NCBI RefSeq assembly: GCF_003945595.2
Contig: NW_024104424.1
Span: 883,528 to 947,527 of the forward strand
Direction of reading: 5' to 3'
From: Pipra filicauda
Lineage: Eukaryota > Chordata > Aves > Passeriformes > Pipridae
Length of the DNA: 64,000 bases
Of the stretch, positions 14,098-26,901 are shown piece after piece (position 1 is the first letter of the stretch; each line of letters starts with the position of its first letter). Both the position numbers and the translations under genes were made by a program. Below the pieces are notes generated by a model. That model searched no databases and had not been told where the DNA came from. It worked only from the letters and a program-made list of their open reading frames with translations.

Positions 14098-14138
14098 AGT
14101 TTTGTTTGTTTGATTTGGTTTTGGTTTTTTGTTTTTCA
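14098..14138 (+). repeat. T/G-rich low-complexity tract
   Basis: GTTTTGTTTGTTTGATTTGG followed by TTTTGGTTTTTTGTTTTTC. Short simple sequence of unknown origin. Confidence 0.6.
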
Positions 14139-17100
14139 AAACTGAAACTGCTCTCTACATGCTTAAAGGTATAAATGTAATACTTTATAGGATTTCTCAC
14201 TCTAAGGATAAAACTAGAAAAAGCCAGGGAATGGAAACTCTCACAGCTTGGGCCACAGATGACCATGAACTTTTAGGCCCACAAGTTAAATTTGATTTAT
14301 GAGTGTTCTGAATAAGACTTATTTTGAAACCTGAGCGCAGAAGCTTGTGATATTGTGACCAAGTTGTTGCCATACTGGTAAGAGAGCAAAGTTCCTGCCT
14401 TTCTTGCACAGCTCTCCCCCATCATGTACCTTCCTGCTCTGTCTTTCCTGATACATATTTCAAACCACAAATCATATAGAAAGATGCCCTCTATAGGTCA
14501 CTTTATACAGTAGTGATTTACTCACCCAAATACTTTTCTGTCAGTGTATCTTAAATCTCATTCCTGTAGGAGCTGTAGCCTTTGCAGCTCATTAGTCCCC
14601 TTCAATGGGCATGTCTGTGGGTTCTGATTATAAACCTGCATTATCATATTCTGTGTAATAGTTGTTTTTCATTATCTCTTTGCAATTTTCTTGCCCTCTT
14701 CCTATCAAGCAGAAAAAATCAGGGCTTCATAAGTTGCAAATAAGCTCCTGCCACTTGTGATCCATTGGTTTGTAGAAAACCATTAATTTTGATTCCTCCT
14801 CATTAATTCTGCTTATGAAGATCATGCAGAGACCAGTGTTGCATTAAGCTTTTTTGTTGAGAGACAGCAGTAAGCCATGACCTTATAAAGCATAGCAGTC
14901 AGTATTTTTATTGGTGTATAAGATTTGATGCATTATACCTGCCATTTTTGTTATTTCCGTGGACTGTACATAGCTCTTGGAAACCTGGTACTTGACATTT
15001 AAGATTGATACAGTACTAATTAATTTAAAAATACAACTTAGTACGAGGTTCCTGGCTATTCTCATTATTGAATTAGCACAGTGTTATGAATCACTTGCAT
15101 TCTGTGTGTGAGAAACAATTTGTAAGCAGGATATCAATGTTAATGCTGTTTTAACCTTTGCTGGCTTGCTTAAGGATATAACATTTGATGAGACGTTTAG
15201 GTCTTCTGGAGAAACTGCTCATTTCAGCCAACTAATTTGATCTGCTTATTGGTATGGTGATGGGCAAAATGTGCTTAAGTACAGGTTACAACGTAGACAT
15301 TTTCATATTCAGAATTATTAGAAAAATCAGGCACTTGGTAGCAAGAGTGGGTTTGGGGTAAAAGTGGCAGTTGGGAGTTAGTGTCAACTAAAAGAATTAT
15401 TCTGTTGCTTGGAAAACATACTTGGCAATATAATGAGAACTCTCAGCTGAGCTGGCATAGCCCAGCCATCTTTTTTAAATCACTTTTTTCTCCAGTTTTG
15501 CCCCAAACTGTGGGAGTCTTCTGTCGTTCCCACTCATGTGTAGGGAACAACAGAGAGAAGTTCTCGGTGTTGAATTATGTTCCCTCAGAGAGGAACAAGC
15601 AGCTGCATAAGGTACCAAACGGCCAAGAATATTTACCTCTGTATACTGTGCAAGGGAAAAAACGGCTTTGACATACAACAGATAAGAGAGTTTGGTTATT
15701 TTAGTGCCTGTATTTATCTGTGAGCCTGTATGAGCAGCCCAAGAAAAGTTGGCTCTATGCTCTCACAGTGCATCTTGCAGCTGCAGGCTTGATCTATGAA
15801 AACCACTGTAGATTTTACCTTCTCTGTCTGCTGCTTGTTTGAACTTCCCTAGAAATGTATGAAGTTATTGGAGGGGGATCTAGTGAAGAGTTTCACAAGC
15901 TGATCTCAGTACATACCATCAGAAGAGGAGAGTTGTGAGGAAGGAGGAGTAGGGAAGTTTTCAAACCCATATTTTAGCTGATTTTACTTCACAGTAACTT
16001 CATCAGGAATGAGACCCATTTGAAAGAGTGAACCTCCTTTATCAATCATTTGGATGAGGTTTTCAGGGTCAGTGATCTGAATGATGACATGAAATAGTTG
16101 GGATTTGGATAACGAGCACAAACTGCCATGGAAAATTGTCTTGTTTAAACTGATCAGGAGACAAACATGGCTAATTTGAAAACTAAATAAAGGTAAGAAA
16201 GTGTCTGCTCAGCCACCCAGCAGAAATAACAATCAGAAAATGGTATTCAAATAGTTGCTGTATTGGGGAAAATTTGCCTTGAGGAGAAGCAGGCATGGCA
16301 TGTCCTTTAACAGTACACATGCTCAGACCTGATGTTTGGAAGTCACCATCCGGTAGCTCAACTGGTAGATACCATTAAAGGCAGTGGCCAAGACTAAATG
16401 AAACAAATTACTTGCAACCCTTTGATAGGCACCTTTCTTTGTTCTTTGCTGGGTAAGAAATAGTAAAAAAACCAAAATCCCTTCCTGGGAGCCAGGTTGG
16501 TTTCAGAAGCAAATGCTAGGTTTGTTCTGACCCTGGCTGCATTCCTTTATGCTGCATCTACAACCCTGTTTGTTTGACAGCTGAAGGGCACAAAGAGCCA
16601 AATCTTATGCCCTTAAAGTACAAATAACTTGAGAGATCCTGCTCCATGACATTAGGCTGCTCCTTAAAATTGCCAAATAAGTTAATTTCATCAGGCTAAA
16701 ATGTCAGCTTTCTGCCATCTACCGTGTCTGAAAAAACTTTTTCTTTTTACATTAAAAGAAAGACAAGGGAAGAAATAACTTCTAAGAGAGTTGACACCAT
16801 CTATTATGTCGAGCAATGTAATAGTGGAACCCATTAACACACCTTTTTCTCTTTTTTTCTTTTTGCCTGAGTGATCTGATCTATTATATCAATACTAAGT
16901 TTAGCCTGTTATGTCTCTGCTTACTTTAAAATTCAGTCTATTCTGGTGTGATGTATTCCCTAGCTCCCATATGAAAAATGAGGAATTTGCCTCTTTAAAA
17001 CTGTTTCAGTCCTAAGCCAAAATATCCATGAAGCTACTGTTTATTTGTTTGCACAGAAACATCCATGATTTTTTTACAATTTTTTGATCCAGTTACAAGA

Positions 17101-19970
17101 AAATATCACAAGTTAAATAACAAACCTTATTCCCAGAGATCTGCCTTCATTATTAATGGTGCCTTTAACAAACAGGAACACAAGCAAGGGGGCAGCAGTC
17201 AAAGCTCCACTTTGATCTCTACATGCAGTGGGGAAAAGCTTTGGCCAAATAGAGGTTGAGTCAAAACAGAGGGGGAAGGAAGAGGACATTGGCGAGACAC
17301 TCATGTCCAAAGACTGCCAAAACTTCACAGCTTTTTTGTTGATAAATGCGGTAGCTCTTAAATACACTGGTTTTGCCATTTATTTCCCTTGCTGCTACCT
17401 CACACTAGAATTGTGGGAGCTTCCAGGTGATTTCTCTCAAGAAGAGAAACTATCCATTGACTGGGAAGTCTCTGCACCAATTCATTCACTATAATATTAA
17501 GTTGCACGCCCTTCTGGTCTGCAGGACTTAAAAGAACCTAATTGGCTCTTCTGCAATAGTATATTGTGCTAATTTGTCAATCTAATTGGTTTCTTACATG
17601 TCTGCTGGAGATTAATTTTGTTTGGGAATGAGGAATGGAGCTGGGAGGTGATTTGGGGGTTGGACACACTGAGAGCTCTTGCTGACAGTAGAAAACGAGT
17701 CTTGTCTGTCCATGTAATATCATCAAACACCCTAAGCTGTACATATGGGGCTTGGTTCATTTCAAACAACCAAGCTGTTCTGGCTTTGAAAGCAGCAGAT
17801 CCTGTGATTGCTATTCCTGGAAAGCTTTTCACAATCTTGAACCCTGATTATAGACAGAAAATAAAATCATGGTAAACTGTGTGCATAGGTCTTGAAGAGA
17901 GATGGTGGAAGAGCAGTAGAGTCTTCTTCCAGGTACTGCACTTGAGGTAGAGACTTAGGGCAGTGGTGATTCTGCCTCACACCTTCAGACTTTGTGATGA
18001 CCTCTGTTCTTAGGGTGTTATATGATTAAGCCTAAAACTGAAACTCCTATTAACAGTATCTTAAACAAGAGACTGTGTCCAAGCTTGGACATGATCCTCT
18101 AGAGTGAGACAGGATGCTGTTCTGCCCACAGACTGCAAAATAAAAGAGTCAAAAATCTGGTTTATTCTGATTGCATGTGAGAAGCTAATGCCTGACTTAG
18201 GCTGGTCTGCAGGTCCATTTTTTCCTGAGGAGCTTGTTTGATGTAAAGCTGTGGGGTTGGCTTAGCACTGTGCTCTATGCCCTCTCTCTTCTGGACTTTC
18301 TCCATGTAATACTTGAACCTTTTGGGTTGGGAAGTGTTGCAAAAGCCACAAAGCTGTTTAGCGCCTACAGCAAGCTGCTGATTTGCCTCTTCTGTTCCTG
18401 CTAGTGGTGTTCATCCAGAAATATTTGAACATAAATAAGTTGTGAGTGTCTTCTATTTGTTGCAGCAACAGGCAATTGAAAGGCTAAAATAAATGCAATA
18501 TTCTCAAAATAAATCTAGGGAAAACCAACAGCCTATCTTCAGCATTCTGGCAGCTAGTGTTGTATTTATTTTTCTTTTCTCAGAGTCAAACTGTGACTTC
18601 TCTCAGCAGGAGGAAGCCAAAAGTTTATATTGGGGTGGTTCTGTGAATAGCTGAAGCGTTTATGGCATTCAAAGAAGTATGTTTTTCCCGAGCTGTTTAG
18701 GAGAATATGCCACATAATTGGTGTACCATAAACAAAGTGACTATTGGCAAGCACAGCTGTCATTTCTATGGTCAGGTTGCATGGAGAATCTGGGAGTAAC
18801 TTATTACAAAAATCTGAGAAGTCTGTTTTGTCATTCTTAATTTGGAAGCTTCCAGAAGAATCTAGAAGATTTCTCAAACATAATGTGCTTATCTTTTGTG
18901 CAGGGAAAAGCATAATCACTTTCCTCATTGAGATACAGCACTATTTCTTTGTGGGTGCAAAGGGAAGTAATCAGAGCAAACATAATCAGGGGTTTTGATT
19001 GTGGGTTGTGGGGGTTTTACTGGGTTTTTTACTTTGTTTTTAAAATGATGAGGGAAAGTAATTTTTTAAAACAACCAAGTAGCTTTTGTTTAAAAATAAA
19101 TCATATTCAGTAATCAAGTGTTTAAACCTTAATGTGCTGAAAAAAAACCCAGTAAATAACTTCTTGGTTTGTATCACTGCCAGATATGAGCTGCTTTTCT
19201 GAAGCTGAGATAGTAAGAAATTTGTTCAGAGTAGGAGTCTGTCCAATTGCAGTAGCTTCCTAAATGGATATGCTCTAACAATCATAACAGACTACTTCTC
19301 CTGGAGTACTGATTTTCCAGCCAGAGTAAAAGGAGAGAATATCTTGACAGATAAACCTCTTCCACACCAAGGAATGGGTGGAGGAGAGCTCTGATTGTTC
19401 AGGTATTGGTATGAGGAGCCTTCTGTCTTCAATAAAGACAACACTAAGTCACGTGCCACTAACACATCTGGGCAAGGAAATCTGGGAATAGGACAGCCAC
19501 CTCTCCCTTCACTGACTTGCCAATTGGTGGGATCACACTGGAGAAGATAGGGCTCAAGGGGAAGACAAAAATAGAAGGACAAGATCTCTCTGGAGAGATT
19601 TACGCCTTAAGGGAATTTGTCAAGCAAGCAGTGTAGAAACCAGTTTTGTGTAGAAAGAACTCCTTTTGAAGTAGTCACTAAGCTCTTCTGAATGAAGACT
19701 GAGGACCCAAAGTTAGTGCCATCTTGGTTCTGTGGCCTCCCCAGGAGGCCCAGTGCTGCCAGTTTAATTTTTGTGCGAGTGTGGTGGGACGTGAAGCCTT
19801 TTAGATGGATATGCAGGAATGCTCTCCACTGTGAGCTCCCCAAAGGGAAGTCAAAGGCTTCCAAAAATTGAAGAGGGAAAGATGAGGTTTACCTCTTCCC
19901 TTCTGAGTTTTCTCCAAAGTGTTAAGCCAGAACAGAAATAGAAGAGGTTTGTGCCCACTGTGTTCTTGCA

Positions 19971-20237
19971 GATGGTTTTTTTGGGTTTTCTGGGGTTTTT
20001 TTGAGGGGGAGTTGGGTTGTTTTGGGGGTGGGTTTGAAGGGAGTGTTTTGGAGGGGTTGGGTGGGTGGGGGTTTTTTGTTTCTTGGGTTTTTTTGGGGTG
20101 GATGTTGCTTTTATTTTTCTTTTTTTTGTGGCTTTTTGTGCAGGGGGTTGGGTTTATTGGGGTTTTTAGGGTTTTTACTTTGTGGTGGGTTTTTTGGGGG
20201 GGTTGGGGGCTTCTTTGTGTTTTTTTTTTATTTTAGT
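19971..20237 (+). repeat. T/G-rich strand-asymmetric low-complexity tract
   Basis: About 265 bases of the plus strand are almost entirely T and G, made of GGGGTTTTTT, GGGTTTTT and TTGGGG-like words without a fixed period. C and A are nearly absent. The tract holds at least one canonical G-quadruplex motif. The long open frames here (Phe, Gly, Trp and Val rich) come from the base composition and are not genes. Confidence 0.9.
20053..20071 (+). other. G-quadruplex motif with 1-2-nt loops
   Basis: GGGGTTGGGTGGGTGGGGG has four runs of at least three G separated by loops of 2, 1 and 1 T. Such short loops are known to favour a very stable parallel quadruplex. More G-runs lie on both sides within the T/G tract. 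Confidence 0.8.
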
Positions 20238-20278
20238 CGAAGACCAGAAAAACTTACAATATAAAGCTAAACAAGCCC

Positions 20279-20350
20279 TCAAAAAACCCCAACTGTTTTA
20301 AAAAACCCCAACTGTTTTAAAAAACAAACAAACAAAAAAACAAAGAACAC
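20279..20350 (+). repeat. A/C-rich tract with a 19-20-bp tandem repeat
   Basis: AAAAAACCCCAACTGTTTTA occurs twice in tandem (from 20281 and about 20301), then decays into AAACAAACAAAA. TCAAAAAACCCC (20279-20290) is nearly the reverse complement of GGGGTTTTTTTGA at 19992-20004, so this tract could fold back on the T/G tract upstream. Confidence 0.8.
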
Positions 20351-22256
20351 CCAACAATACCAGCAAAACCCCTAGTAATTGGGAACAGGTCTGTGAAGTT
20401 TTTTAGTGTATTAGATTCTTTTCTTGAAAGCTTCCAAGCAACATCCCAGGTAGCTATGGAGGAGACCTGATGAGAAACACATGAGGTTCACCTCTTTGAA
20501 TAATGATGCCATCTGCAGGAGTTTCCCAGCCGTCAGCCCTTGTCCCAGAAGACCATTTGTACTTCCCAGCATTAATATTCATTAGGTGCAACACCATATG
20601 TTGCACAGCAGGATGCATTGCCAGCAGACTGTTTGTCATAAAGCCAGATTTAATAAAGCATTGTAAAACAAACATTATGATGATAAATACAAAATGACAG
20701 GCTAATTAAGAGAATCTTAATTGCCATTTTTCCGTAATAACATTTGTTTAGTAAGTATCTGTCTTATGCTGTACCTTCCTTGTACAGCTTTTCACTCTGT
20801 ATTAGTTCCAGAAGGAAATCTGTGCCTTGGATGTTTTAAGGCACTTAATGTTCTATTGCAAGAAATAAATTCAAGATTAATGAATTGTTGCTACACTATA
20901 GGTGTGCATGATCGTTGATCTCCAATTTTGATGAGTACAAAGAAATCCAGCCCTGAAATATAGATTTCAGAGGGGTGTGAGCTTGTTGGGGACAACTTAA
21001 TGCCCTCTTCTGCGGTAATAATTTGACAATGCAGCAGTTGCATTTCTTTAGACAGGTACTTTTACAGAAAGAGTGCTTTTCAGTGAACAACTTGGATATA
21101 AATAGCAGTTTTCACATAGCATTGGGAAGGCTGAAAGGCCTCTTTGTTCCTTCTTCACTAAAATTTTATTATTGCTCCCTTCCCCTATAGTGGTGACTTC
21201 ATGGGAGAGGAAGGGATTTGAAGAATGTGAAATGATATTATGAATTAATGCAGAGAATTGACACCTATTTTTCTTCTTGCTATTACCTTGTTATCACAGT
21301 GGTTGCTGCCAGAGTGTCAGAAAATTAATATACCCTTCTTCAAACCTGTCAAGGTGGCAAGTTACAAAACTTTCAGAAACTCTTAAGAGTATTTTCTGTG
21401 TCCCTTCTACATTTTACAATGTGTGTGTTCAGACAGCCACCTGACTTTTTGTTACATGAGGAAGACAAGGGAAAAACCACAACCTGAGAAGGCCACAGCA
21501 AAACTTGTGTGGGAGGTTTGCCCATTGTAAGTGGGGTTGTGGTTGGTTTTTAGTCTTGATCTTGGTGAGGTTTCCTCTTTCACAGGTGTTTTCTACTGTA
21601 ATGTAGATCATTTGAGTTTCTGCCACTGTTTGTGTATTTTTTGCAGACACAGGGTGGTGACCATAACCAAAACCAGGTACAAAAGTGAAAGTCAGGGAAG
21701 GAAAAAACCCAATAGTACAGTGACATCCTTTGAATTTTACCATGATGACTTTCTGCCCAGGTATCTTATCTGTCATTCATTTCACCAAACAAAATATCCT
21801 TAGGTCTAAAAAGAGTGAGAAGAATCCAAAAATTTATAATTTATAATTCATTAATTCATTTTAAAGTATTTCTTCTCAGATGGAAGAGTTTCATGTAGAT
21901 TTGCTTGTAGATTTTGTAATGGTACTGGATGGTTCTTGCCTTTTTTTTTGCTTGTGTCTTGTATTGGTTTGGTTTATTTACCTCCTCTCTAAATTGTAAC
22001 TGAATATATATGCACCAGGTCTTTCCAATGCATAAAGTGTTCTGTACTGAATTAATGATAATGACTGCTTAAGGAGCTCCTGAAACTAGAGCTACTATTT
22101 TATTTCCACCTTATCTTTCTTATCAGATTAGTACAACTAAAAAATCTGGTGTGCTGTTAGCTCTTTTCCCCCCTGTTTTACTCACTTTGTGATAAAACTG
22201 AAACAGAATAAGCATAAGTCTTGAGCTATAAAAGAGAGAGCTGTATAGAGTAAGAA

Positions 22257-22346
22257 GGGTTTGGGGTTTTTTTTGGTGGTTGTTGGGTTTTCAGTTTGGT
22301 TTTTGGTGGATTGGTTGGATTGTTTTTTGTTTGTTGTAGTTTTTTT
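22257..22346 (+). repeat. T/G-rich low-complexity tract
   Basis: GGGTTTGGGGTTTTTTTTGG, GGTTGTTGGGTTTT and TTGGTGGATTGGTTGGATTG style words without a fixed unit. It resembles the 19.97-20.24 kb tract but is shorter and less G-dense. Confidence 0.75.
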
Positions 22347-23092
22347 AATGGAAATAGGTGAAAAAGATTTTATCCCTTTTGTGAACACTTCCTGAACTGT
22401 AACTTACAGCCAATCTCAGTCTCTCACCTGGATCATCTCCCAGCAAGTGCCCTGTATAGCATTTTACTCTTGATTTTCTCACTGAGTACTTCTTTCCATA
22501 CTCTTGGGTTTTGACTACACTGCTCAGGTTTCAAGATTCTCTTCTTTGCACATGTAAATTATCAGTGAAGGATTTTCTAGATTTATTCTGCCTTTTTTTT
22601 TTTTTTTACTACTTTCACTCTAGATTTTAACCACGTTACACCCATTTCTGATTCCCTTTGCTTGCATTGCTATCTTCAGATGGCTATTGGGTGTTTGAGA
22701 TTGCCTGTGATAATCAATTCCCTTTACATCTTCCAGAGCATGAGGTGAGCAAAATATCCACCTTGTGTAGTCTCAACAGATATCACCAAAAAGGAAGAAA
22801 AATACTCCAGAAAAAGCTCCTAGTGGATGAAAAAATTGTATGAATAGAAAAAAAATGATTGAGAGAAAAATTTGAAGGTTTCCAGAAGAGGTACCTGAAT
22901 CACTGTATCTGAAATCTGTGCCAGTGCTTCACCTGCTCAAACAGGTAAAATCACACTGAGGTGCAAGAGAGAAATGGGATGATGAGGACCAAATAATAAC
23001 TAATGAGTGCTTTCTCTTCCCCAACAGAATGACCAGGTCAGTCATTGTCTTGTGCAGGAAATATGAGGTAACTGCAGGAAGACACTGAAGTA

Positions 23093-23126
23093 GAACAATT
23101 TTTAGAAAATGAACAATTTTTAGAAA
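23093..23126 (+). repeat. 18-bp period tandem duplication
   Basis: GAACAATTTTTAGAAA occurs at 23093 and 23111, separated by two bases. Confidence 0.9.
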
Positions 23127-25141
23127 GCTGGAGGTGGAATCTGAAGGCACTTATTGAGCCATCTGATCCTGCTTAGAAATTGTGAATGCTATGTTTAAAA
23201 TAAGCATCTTCACCAGACAAACTATTTGTATTGCATTGTTTTTATAACACCTTTTGTGTTTTGTGACTTTTGAAATTTTCATGTTATGAAATCTGAGCTT
23301 GATCATTCAATTAAAACCAAAATAATTTTAACCTATCCAGTGTTTCCTCCTCTTCCACTTTTCCCAATAGTGTGAAAGGAGAATGGGCAAATAGTCATTG
23401 ATTCACAGGCTCTGGCTTAGGAGAGTAATTCAGCACCTTGAGAGCTGAGTGGTGAATAAATATTCCGAGTGTGTTCTATGCAGTTATGCTCCTCTAATTT
23501 ATTCCAAGTAGCAACTATGTTTTTTCTCTCCTCAAAAATTTCCTCTAGTGCTGCGATCAAAAACAGAGAGGCAGATGTTGGGTTTAAGGTGCTATTCCAA
23601 CCCTTTTGACATCAGTAGGAGTTTTTATGGGAAAAAGGAATGTGAACTCCTGTATCGTGGGTTGGAAACTTGTTGTGTTTTGTGTGTTTTTGAGTAACTT
23701 TGTATTGAGAAAGCCCAGTGTGAGTTTCTATCTGTCTGTGAGTGGTGACTTACTAAAAAAAATTGTTTATTCAGTCTTCTCAATTCTTACCTTGTTCAGT
23801 AATACCATGCTAAGAAATGCGCAGTACATGCTAAGAATGGATTCCTAACAGAGCTGTTAAACAAAATATTTTCAGTAGCTCAGTGTTTCTTGAAGCCTGC
23901 ATTTGTTTTGGCAGCTTTGTCATCTTAATCACTTGAATAAGTAACAGCAAGTACAACTGATTTTTTTCATACTTTAACGCACCAAAGATTTCAAAACAGT
24001 GGCGACAAAAGAAAAAATAGGGGTTTGCATTTCCATAGTAGGCAAGTGGAGTTGGGCTTCCTTGCTGAATCTGTCATTGGCAAATAGATTTTTTGACAGA
24101 CTTTTCAATGAGTGGTTGAGGACAGTTAAAAAATTAAGAACTGAGCACATTCAAGCTTATAGGTCCAGGGCAATAAATAACAGTAAGGAAATGATGGATT
24201 TGTGGATTTTTCTTGGATTTGTGGCCTCTAAGTTTGAAAGATGTCGTTAAAAAAAAAATTAGAACATAGAAATCTAGATAAAGATCAGAGCTGAATACTA
24301 TTGAAGTGGTGTGCATGTCTTTCAAAAAGAGTTAATCTTATTTCCATCTTAATATTGATGTGTGTTGTCATCTGGGTAGCTCTGAGGATCATGGAAATGT
24401 CACATCTCTCTCTCATATAGCTGTTGCAATATTTGTAACACCCAGGCTTCACATAAGCACAGGTCTTGCTTCAAGATAATGTGGAAGCCAAATGTTTTCA
24501 TTTTTTAAAAAGTATCTAGGAAAACTGATATAAAAATTTATATAAAATTCAATATTATCAAATCAGGCTCAGAAAGTCTGAGCTGCAAACAAGTGGAAGC
24601 TACAAGAATTATTTGAGAGGCAGGAGCGGTGGCTGGACCCTTGCTTTGACTTGGTACTTCTGTTCTGACACTGGTTAAAGGTGTTTGAGAACTGTTAGGT
24701 GGCCATGGTTGTCTGAGATGGTGGTTCATGTGGCAAAAGCTCATTTGCCTCCTCAATGAACTTTGTGGGAATGGAGGAAGAGGGATCCTCCTTGAGCAAA
24801 GAGTGATGCCCTGCCCACCACTCTGGCTGGACCAGAGGAGGTCCCATTCACCTTTCACTGCCCCTTTTGGGTCAGCACAGCTTCTAAAACAACTGAAAGC
24901 ACAAGTAAGCTGTGAGGGGGGGCAGTGAACTGTACTCCAGCCTGTTATTCCAGGGGCTCAAAGTAAAAACCATCTCCACAAAATGAGATCAAAATGAAAC
25001 ATGACAAAATAGAACAGGTACCTGAAAAGATATTAAAGTTATTTTTTGCCAAGCCAGCTGAGGAGGCTGAGAGAATAAAGCATCCAGAAGTCAGACTTAA
25101 GGTTCAAAAACATTTTCTGCTGTAATGAGTTTAATTAAAAA

Positions 25142-25159
25142 TTAAAAAAAAAAAAAAAA
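25142..25159 (+). repeat. Poly-A run
   Basis: About 16 consecutive A follow an ATTAAAAATT context. No retroposon body was recognised upstream. Confidence 0.8.
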
Positions 25160-26849
25160 GGAAATTTTCAGATTTGACCCACTAAAAAGTTGCCAAATCT
25201 CTTGATTTAAAAACTCATTCATGCCGTTCTTTAGTATGCTCCCACAAATGGTCACTCTGAAGTCTGAAGGGTGATTTTAATCACTCTTAGCGAAGCAAAA
25301 TAACACAGCAATGGCTTCTACATCTCTCTCAGATTCCTTCCCATGCAACCTGCACTGTCAATGACTCCTCAAGTAGCTCAATGCAAACAGTAAAATGATG
25401 AGTGTATGTCACTTTTTAATCTATCAAATAAGCATGCAGGGTCTCCACTGGGTGAGGGGCTGCATAAGCATTATGCAGAGCTAAAACAAATATTAACAAG
25501 GTTAAAGTGGCCATAAGGGAAGGCTCAGCTAACTTGGTGTTATTGTTTGTGGGAACCATCACCAGAATAGATAACTAAAACTCTCATTATTAAGCAGTAA
25601 TATATGTTATACCAGTGTTGAGCATTTTTTTAAAAAACGATTAACAGAATTTTGATGCTCTTATGTCTTATTATGCATTTGCACTTCAATGGCAGGATCT
25701 TTGTGATGTTTGCTACCTTTCTGCCTTTCATAACTTAAATGTTAGTGAAGGCTTTGCACCCAGAAAAGAGAAGTAGTGCTGCAAGACTCACAGGCCTGGA
25801 AGCTCTTCTGAGCTACACTACATCCTTCTTACCACAAAGAAGGAATGACATCAATTTGTGACACTTTCTAAATTATTCAGGAACAGCCCTGGTGATTTGG
25901 ATTAAGGTTTATACACAGTGACATTCCCTGCTACATCTCAGTCTTGGAGGAACACGTTAAAAACAAGCACTGTGTCATGTGACTGTAGGACATGAAGATA
26001 TGTGATATCCTTTCCAAGGAAAGGAATGAGAGCTGGAAAGAATAAAACAGTGACTAAATTTAGGAAATACTGTGAGCTTCAGTGTCTGCATTCAAGAAAT
26101 TAACTGAGAGGAGAGGCATAAGAAAAGGCAAAATGGTTATTAGAGGCAATTAAATATTGATTGTTAAATGAAAATATTTAGGACTTTAAATGCTACCAGT
26201 GAGATCCAGTCTATCCTATTTCTTTACTTTAAGATTACTTAGATTTTTTACTATAATGGGCACTTGCTGCATTTTGAAATTTCATCTTATCTGGTCTCCT
26301 TATGCAGCAAGAAAACATCAAGTCTGTATTCTAATCAGATCCGTGAATAATAAATTAATTACAAACAAAAAGGTCACCTTAGAATAAAATAGCCTAAATC
26401 TTAAATGGACATTATTCTTAAATTTTTCTGTGACTACTTATGCTCTCAGTATCCTCTTGTGCATTTGCTGGAGAATGTCTGGCTAGGTGTTTTCACATCT
26501 GTCAGCAAAGCCAACCCTTAATGTGAAGTGCAGCACTTGGGAACACTTTGTGATGATCCCCAGGGGACTTTTGGCCTTTAGAAGGCAAAGAATGGATTAG
26601 ATGGACCCACAAATGCATCACTCTATTTTCATCTGCAAGAGGAACAATGTTGTTCCAGCTTGGTCCCACATGTTACATCACTTTGGAAAATGATCTTGCC
26701 AGACTGTAACTACTACTGTGTTTGAGAGCTAGAAGTGTTATGTTTAGGAATCCTCAAGGTAAAGTCAGGACTTGAAGGATATATTGTGAATTAGTTTAGT
26801 AAATGCTCATTTATTCTGTTTTAATAAACAGCAAAACAAATCCTCTAAT

Positions 26850-26901
26850 AACTAACAAAAACAAAACCAAAAAAAAAAACCAAGAAACCAAAAAGAAAAC
26901 T
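26850..26901 (+). repeat. A/C-rich low-complexity tract
   Basis: The sequence is built of ACAAAAAC, AAACCAAAA and AAACCAAG words including a run of eleven A. It has the same composition as the tracts at 3.85 and 20.3 kb. Confidence 0.7.

Larger units (their letters stand above)
11036..19970. other. Unique noncoding DNA
   Basis: Mostly AT-rich, with moderately GC-richer parts near 12.4-12.8 and 13.56-13.77 kb. Open frames of up to 133 codons (13375-13776) lack recognisable domains and overlap open frames on the other strand. A lone tRNA A-box-like sequence at 16350 was rejected. No repeat family was recognised. Confidence 0.6.

Noticed and set aside
16348..16420. tRNA A-box-like sequence (GGTAGCTCAACTGGTAGA)
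   Set aside because: No B-box (GGTTCRANYC) follows at tRNA distance, and no acceptor or T-stem pairing was found.
18566..18928. 120-codon minus-strand frame with a protein-like look
   Set aside because: No splice or start context was found and no family recognised; chance length.
19919..20264. Two overlapping open frames of 105 and 87 codons
   Set aside because: They exist only because the T/G-rich tract cannot form stop codons easily; the peptides are almost all Phe, Gly, Leu, Val and Trp.
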